Assembly (NCBI GenBank): GCA_015057955.1
Contig: SVDE01000001.1
Span: forward strand, 1 to 61,721
DNA length: 61,721 nt
Direction of reading: 5' to 3'
Source: Lachnospiraceae bacterium
Lineage (GTDB): Bacteria > Bacillota > Clostridia > Lachnospirales > Lachnospiraceae
Both the position numbers and the translations under genes were made by a program. A model generated the notes under the pieces. That model was not told the origin of the DNA. It saw nothing but the letters and a program-made list of their open reading frames with translations, and did not search any database. Shown here in pieces: positions 58,808 through 61,721 of this stretch (positions are counted from its first letter, which is position 1; each line of letters starts with the position of its first letter).

Positions 58808-60187
58808 ATGTTCGATTTTGACGTAGCTGTAATAGGCGGCGGTCCCGGAGGCTATGTGGCAGCCATCAAGGCTGCGCAGGCCGGATTGAAGACAGCAATT
58901 GTTGAAAAAGAAAATTTTGGCGGTACCTGTCTTAATGTCGGATGCATTCCGACAAAGGCACTGGTCAAGTCAGTACAGGTTCTTGAAACAGCAAAGAAAG
59001 CTGCTGAATTTGGTATCGAAGGTATTGATCCCAAGTCAGTCAGGGTTTCCATGGAGAAACTCCAGGCACGCAAGAACGCTGTCGTCAAGCAGCTGGTTGG
59101 CGGCGTGAATGCGCTGCTTCGCGCAAACAAGGCGACCGTTATCGAAGGCACTGCAAGCCTGGTTGATGCCAATACATTCGCTGTTAACGGCAAGAAGAAA
59201 TACACTGCAAAGAATATCATCCTTGCAACCGGTTCCGAGAGCGTAATGCCGGGATTCATCCAGTACGAAGGCGATACTAATATCATTACCAGTACCGAAG
59301 GCCTTTCTCTTTCCCAGATCCCTGAGAGCATGACGATCATCGGTGGCGGAGTTATCGGTGTTGAGTTTGCATATGTATATGCGAGCCTTGGAACAAAGGT
59401 CACGATCGTTGAGCTGATGAAGACCATCCTTCCGATGGTTGACGAAGAGATCGCAAAGCTTGCTACAAAGACACTGCAGAAGATCGGAGTTACGTTCCAT
59501 ACAGGCTGCGGAGTTAAGAAGATATCCGGCAATAAAGTCATCTTCGATGAGAACGGCAAGGATAATTTTGTTGAGTCCCAGTACACACTTATGGCAGTCG
59601 GACGTGCGCCTTTCACAAAGGGACTGAACGTTGAAGGCATAGGAATTGAATTTGACCGCAGAGCCATCAAGGTTGACAGCCACATGCGTACCAATATCCC
59701 GAATATCTATGCGATCGGCGACGTAAACGGCAGGAGCATGCTTGCCCATACCGCAAGCCGTGAGGCAGAGATAGCGGTTGAGAACATCCTCGGCCGTCCG
59801 GAAGAGATGAACTACGACACCATACCTTCATGCATTTACATGGAGCCTGAGATCGCAGCTGTCGGTCTTACCGAGCAGCAGGCTAAGGAGAAGTATGGCA
59901 AGATCAAAGTCGGCAAGTTCCCGATGTCTGCAAATGGCAAGTCCCTCATCGAAGGAGACAAGAGCGGCATGATGAAAGTCATCCTGGATGCAGAGTACAA
60001 TCAGATCCTTGGTGTTCACATGTTTGCTGTACATGCAACAGACATGATCGCGGAGATCGTTGCAGCAATGAATCTTGAAGCTACCGCTGAAGAGATCATC
60101 GCAAGCGTACATCCTCACCCGACAGTTTCAGAAGCTGTTGGAGAGGCTTTCATGGCAGCTTACGACAAAGCCATCCATTCTCTGTAA
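58808..60187 (+). CDS. lpdA: dihydrolipoamide dehydrogenase (E3)
   Basis: A 459-aa flavoprotein disulfide reductase. FAD loop VAVIGGGPGGYVAAI, redox-active disulfide C41/C46 in GGTCLNVGCIPTK, NAD loop MTIIGGGVIGVEFAYVYASLG, second FAD segment YAIGDVNGRSMLAHTAS, and the C-terminal catalytic HPHPTVSEAVGEAF (His/Glu pair) are all present. There is no fused lipoyl domain, unlike some Firmicutes E3s. AAGGAGG precedes the start. It reoxidises dihydrolipoamide with NAD and completes the E1-E2-E3 complex. A stem-loop follows the gene. Confidence 0.95.
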   Translation: MFDFDVAVIGGGPGGYVAAIKAAQAGLKTAIVEKENFGGTCLNVGCIPTKALVKSVQVLETAKKAAEFGIEGIDPKSVRVSMEKLQARKNAVVKQLVGGVNALLRANKATVIEGTASLVDANTFAVNGKKKYTAKNIILATGSESVMPGFIQYEGDTNIITSTEGLSLSQIPESMTIIGGGVIGVEFAYVYASLGTKVTIVELMKTILPMVDEEIAKLATKTLQKIGVTFHTGCGVKKISGNKVIFDENGKDNFVESQYTLMAVGRAPFTKGLNVEGIGIEFDRRAIKVDSHMRTNIPNIYAIGDVNGRSMLAHTASREAEIAVENILGRPEEMNYDTIPSCIYMEPEIAAVGLTEQQAKEKYGKIKVGKFPMSANGKSLIEGDKSGMMKVILDAEYNQILGVHMFAVHATDMIAEIVAAMNLEATAEEIIASVHPHPTVSEAVGEAFMAAYDKAIHSL

Positions 60188-60197
60188 AAATGGAACT

Positions 60198-60256
60198 AAC
60201 AGGGGTTGCCGTACCAGAGTGCGATACACTTGAAAATGCGGCAGCCCCTTGTTTTC
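60198..60256 (+). terminator. stem-loop after the E3 gene, probable terminator
   Basis: AACA-GGGGTTGCCG pairs with CGGCAGCCCCTTGTT (one bulge, one G-T pair) across a 27-nt loop, followed by TTTTCTT. Because the isomerase and transketolase genes follow with no clear promoter, partial read-through is expected. Confidence 0.65.
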
Positions 60257-60280
60257 TTGAATGAATAGGAGATACATAAC

Positions 60281-61246
60281 ATGAAATACAGTTTAATGTC
60301 CCACATGATCGACAGTGAACTGAAATACAGCAAACCGAGTTTCATCCATAAAATGATCTTGAACGATCTGGGATATGCAGGAGATTATTCTGACATTGAC
60401 GAAGCCATGAAGTTTTTTGCCGATCATGGCATTCCGATCAGAAACGGACACCTGACATTCCGCGAGTTTATCCGTTTTGCAGCTGAAAACGGCTTTGATG
60501 GTGTTGACGTCATGAGCTCCTATTTCGAGGAAGCAGGTGATGGGGCAAAAGAGATCCTTGAAGAGTATGGCGTAACTCTGGCAGCGGTAAACATCTTAAC
60601 AGAGTTCTCAAACGCAAGTACAGAAGAAGAGTTTCAGAAGATCTATTCTGAGGTTGTCTCCATGATCGACAAGGTGCATGCTGCAGGCGGAAGAAACATC
60701 CTTCTCATGCCCGCCGGATATGTACCGGCACCCGGCGTTTCAAGGGAACAGGTATTTAGAAACATGGTCAGGGGTCTCAAAGCCTGCGTGGAATACGGCA
60801 ATTCCATCGGAATGACCATAAACACGGAAACTCTCGAGAGCGTTGCTGTTCCTCTGTGCAGCATCGGAGAGATGAAAAGGCTGTTTGCAGCGGTTCCCGG
60901 ATTAAAGTATAACCATGATTCCGGAAATCCGGCAGTATGTCTTGAGGACCCCATTGAAACTTATAATGAATTCAAGGATCTGGTTGTAAATGTTCATTTC
61001 AAGGATTTTGAGTTCATCCTTGAAAATGGCATGATCACGATCATGGATTCCCTTGGAAGATATCTTAAAACATCACATATAGGCGAGGGCTTTATAGATC
61101 TGAAAAAGCATATAGAGCTTTTGCTTGAAAATAATTATCAGGGATATATTACCCTTGAAGGCTTAAGGCCTGCTGATACTATCCTTGATGGAGCAGTTAA
61201 GGCACTTGAATATGTTAGGAAATTGGAGGAAGAAATTAAATGCTGA
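60281..61246 (+). CDS. sugar phosphate isomerase/epimerase-like TIM barrel
   Basis: A 321-aa AP-endonuclease-2-fold protein. FREFIRFAAENGFDGVDVMSSYF is the first conserved helix/strand, MTINTETLESVAVPLC gives a Glu ligand, LKYNHDSGNPAVCLEDP an Asp/His segment, VVNVHFKDFEF a His, and GYITLEGLRPADTIL the final Glu. These are metal-ligand positions of IolE/IolI-type isomerases. AGGAG precedes the ATG by 9 nt. An N-terminal extension (about 35 aa) precedes the barrel start. It overlaps the transketolase gene by 7 nt, so isomerisation probably feeds that enzyme. Only distantly like the isomerase at 15586. Confidence 0.82.
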   Translation: MKYSLMSHMIDSELKYSKPSFIHKMILNDLGYAGDYSDIDEAMKFFADHGIPIRNGHLTFREFIRFAAENGFDGVDVMSSYFEEAGDGAKEILEEYGVTLAAVNILTEFSNASTEEEFQKIYSEVVSMIDKVHAAGGRNILLMPAGYVPAPGVSREQVFRNMVRGLKACVEYGNSIGMTINTETLESVAVPLCSIGEMKRLFAAVPGLKYNHDSGNPAVCLEDPIETYNEFKDLVVNVHFKDFEFILENGMITIMDSLGRYLKTSHIGEGFIDLKKHIELLLENNYQGYITLEGLRPADTILDGAVKALEYVRKLEEEIKC

Positions 61247-61721
61247 CAAATGAAAGATGCCGGGAGCTCGAGATCCTGGCTCTGAAAATCCGTATTGCTG
61301 CAATTTATGCCCTCAGAAACAGAGGATTTGGACACATTGGCGGATCTCTCAGTATGATCGATGCACTTGCAGTTCTTTATGGAGAAGTAATGAATGTGGA
61401 TCCGAAGGATCCGAAGAAGGAAGACAGAGATAAATTCGTCTGCTCTAAGGGACATTCAGGCCCCGGCGTATACGGAACTCTGGCAGTCATGGGCTATTTC
61501 CCCTATGAAGAGCTAAAGACAATGAACCGTCCGCACACACATCTGCCGAGCCACTGCGACCGCAAACTTACAACAGGTATTGACATGTCCACAGGTTCTC
61601 TCGGACAGGGCACATCTCTTGCAGTAGGAATGGCACTTGCAGACAAACTTAAAGGCCTTGACTGCAAGACCTATCTGATGGTCGGCGACGGTGAGGCTAA
61701 TGAAGGACAGGTTTGGGAAGC
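61240..61721 (+). CDS. transketolase N-terminal subunit or domain (cut by window end)
   Basis: The first 160 aa are visible and open to the window edge. The reading starts MLTNERCRELEILALKIRIAA, with GGAGG about 10 nt upstream (a little long), overlapping the isomerase stop by 7 nt. FGHIGGSLSMIDALAVLYG, SKGHSGPGVYGTLA, STGSLGQGTSLAVGMALA and the TPP motif GDGEANEGQVWE are unmistakable transketolase features. Short N-terminal transketolase subunits (about 270-300 aa) are common in clostridia, with a separate C-terminal gene next; the window cannot show which form this is. It would link the pathway to pentose phosphates or a ketose-derived two-carbon unit. Confidence 0.92.
   Translation, partial: MLTNERCRELEILALKIRIAAIYALRNRGFGHIGGSLSMIDALAVLYGEVMNVDPKDPKKEDRDKFVCSKGHSGPGVYGTLAVMGYFPYEELKTMNRPHTHLPSHCDRKLTTGIDMSTGSLGQGTSLAVGMALADKLKGLDCKTYLMVGDGEANEGQVWE

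Noticed and set aside
1-61721. tRNA, rRNA, riboswitch, insertion sequence or prophage
   Set aside because: No cloverleaf or rRNA core sequence, no transposase or integrase, and no conserved riboswitch core was recognised on either strand; gaps between genes are all shorter than 300 bases and are covered by the listed promoters, hairpins and repeats.

Overview
The window looks like chromosomal DNA of an anaerobic, fermentative Clostridia species, plausibly a gut or rumen Lachnospiraceae. The reasons are moderate GC with strong AGGAGG ribosome-binding sites, ribose-type ABC importers whose lipoproteins carry Thr/Ala/Pro/Glu linkers, butyrate kinase with phosphotransbutyrylase, sigma-54 control, and ferredoxin/flavin-rich redox proteins with no respiratory chain. 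The taxonomic placement is an inference. Nothing here is phage, IS or CRISPR, and no RNA gene was recognised.

Layout. (1) 1-2.7 kb: three housekeeping-type genes (alpha/beta hydrolase, HAD phosphatase, CPBP protease). (2) 2.9-7.6 kb: a ribose-type ABC importer, closed by a bidirectional terminator shared with a convergent RpiR regulator. (3) 8.6-20.3 kb: a long plus-strand operon of two molybdopterin enzymes with a short Fe-S subunit, a divergent TPP-dependent E1 pair, a TIM-barrel isomerase, a class II aldolase, a zinc dehydrogenase, an FGGY kinase and a VOC protein. (4) 23.9-20.3 kb, minus strand: zinc dehydrogenase, SDR, transaldolase-like protein and SDR behind a sigma-54 promoter. (5) 24-27.2 kb: a putative nuclease-fold protein, an unusual five-copy direct/inverted repeat array, a large alpha/beta hydrolase and an unknown protein. 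(6) 27.3-29.4 kb: ACP-like protein, thiolase-like protein and DUF35 protein, sigma-54 promoter. (7) 29.5-41.9 kb: a second ribose-type importer followed by a flavoprotein, an NADH/ferredoxin-type oxidoreductase pair (one a three-part fusion), an RpiB-like isomerase, rpoN itself and an MBL hydrolase, apparently one operon from a sigma-54 promoter. (8) 44.5-41.9 kb, minus strand: a sigma-54 activator and lipoate ligase. (9) 44.7-55.3 kb: VOC, two SDRs, a 6-oxocamphor-hydrolase-like crotonase, a BKACE-family enzyme, an SDR, Buk, Ptb, thiolase and an old-yellow-enzyme reductase. (10) 55.5 kb to the end: a complete 2-oxoacid/acetoin-type dehydrogenase (E1a, E1b, E2, E3), a TIM-barrel isomerase and the start of a transketolase.

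How they may work together. The best unifying reading is a sigma-54 regulon for anaerobic breakdown of a cyclic polyhydroxylated compound (a phenol such as a pyrogallol/phloroglucinol-type ring, or a cyclitol-type ring). Molybdenum and flavin enzymes and SDRs would adjust ring oxidation state to a cyclic 1,3-diketone. The crotonase-fold hydrolase would open it, an SDR would give a 3,5-dioxo acid, and the BKACE enzyme would split that with acetyl-CoA. Thiolase, Ptb and Buk would then yield acetyl-CoA, butyrate and ATP. Clostridial phloroglucinol fermentation is known to use a BKACE-family triacetate lyase but a Mn-dependent cyclohydrolase, so a crotonase-type ring opener in this setting would be new. 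Substrate identity is not shown by the sequence. All family assignments are from reading motifs; no alignment or database search was run.
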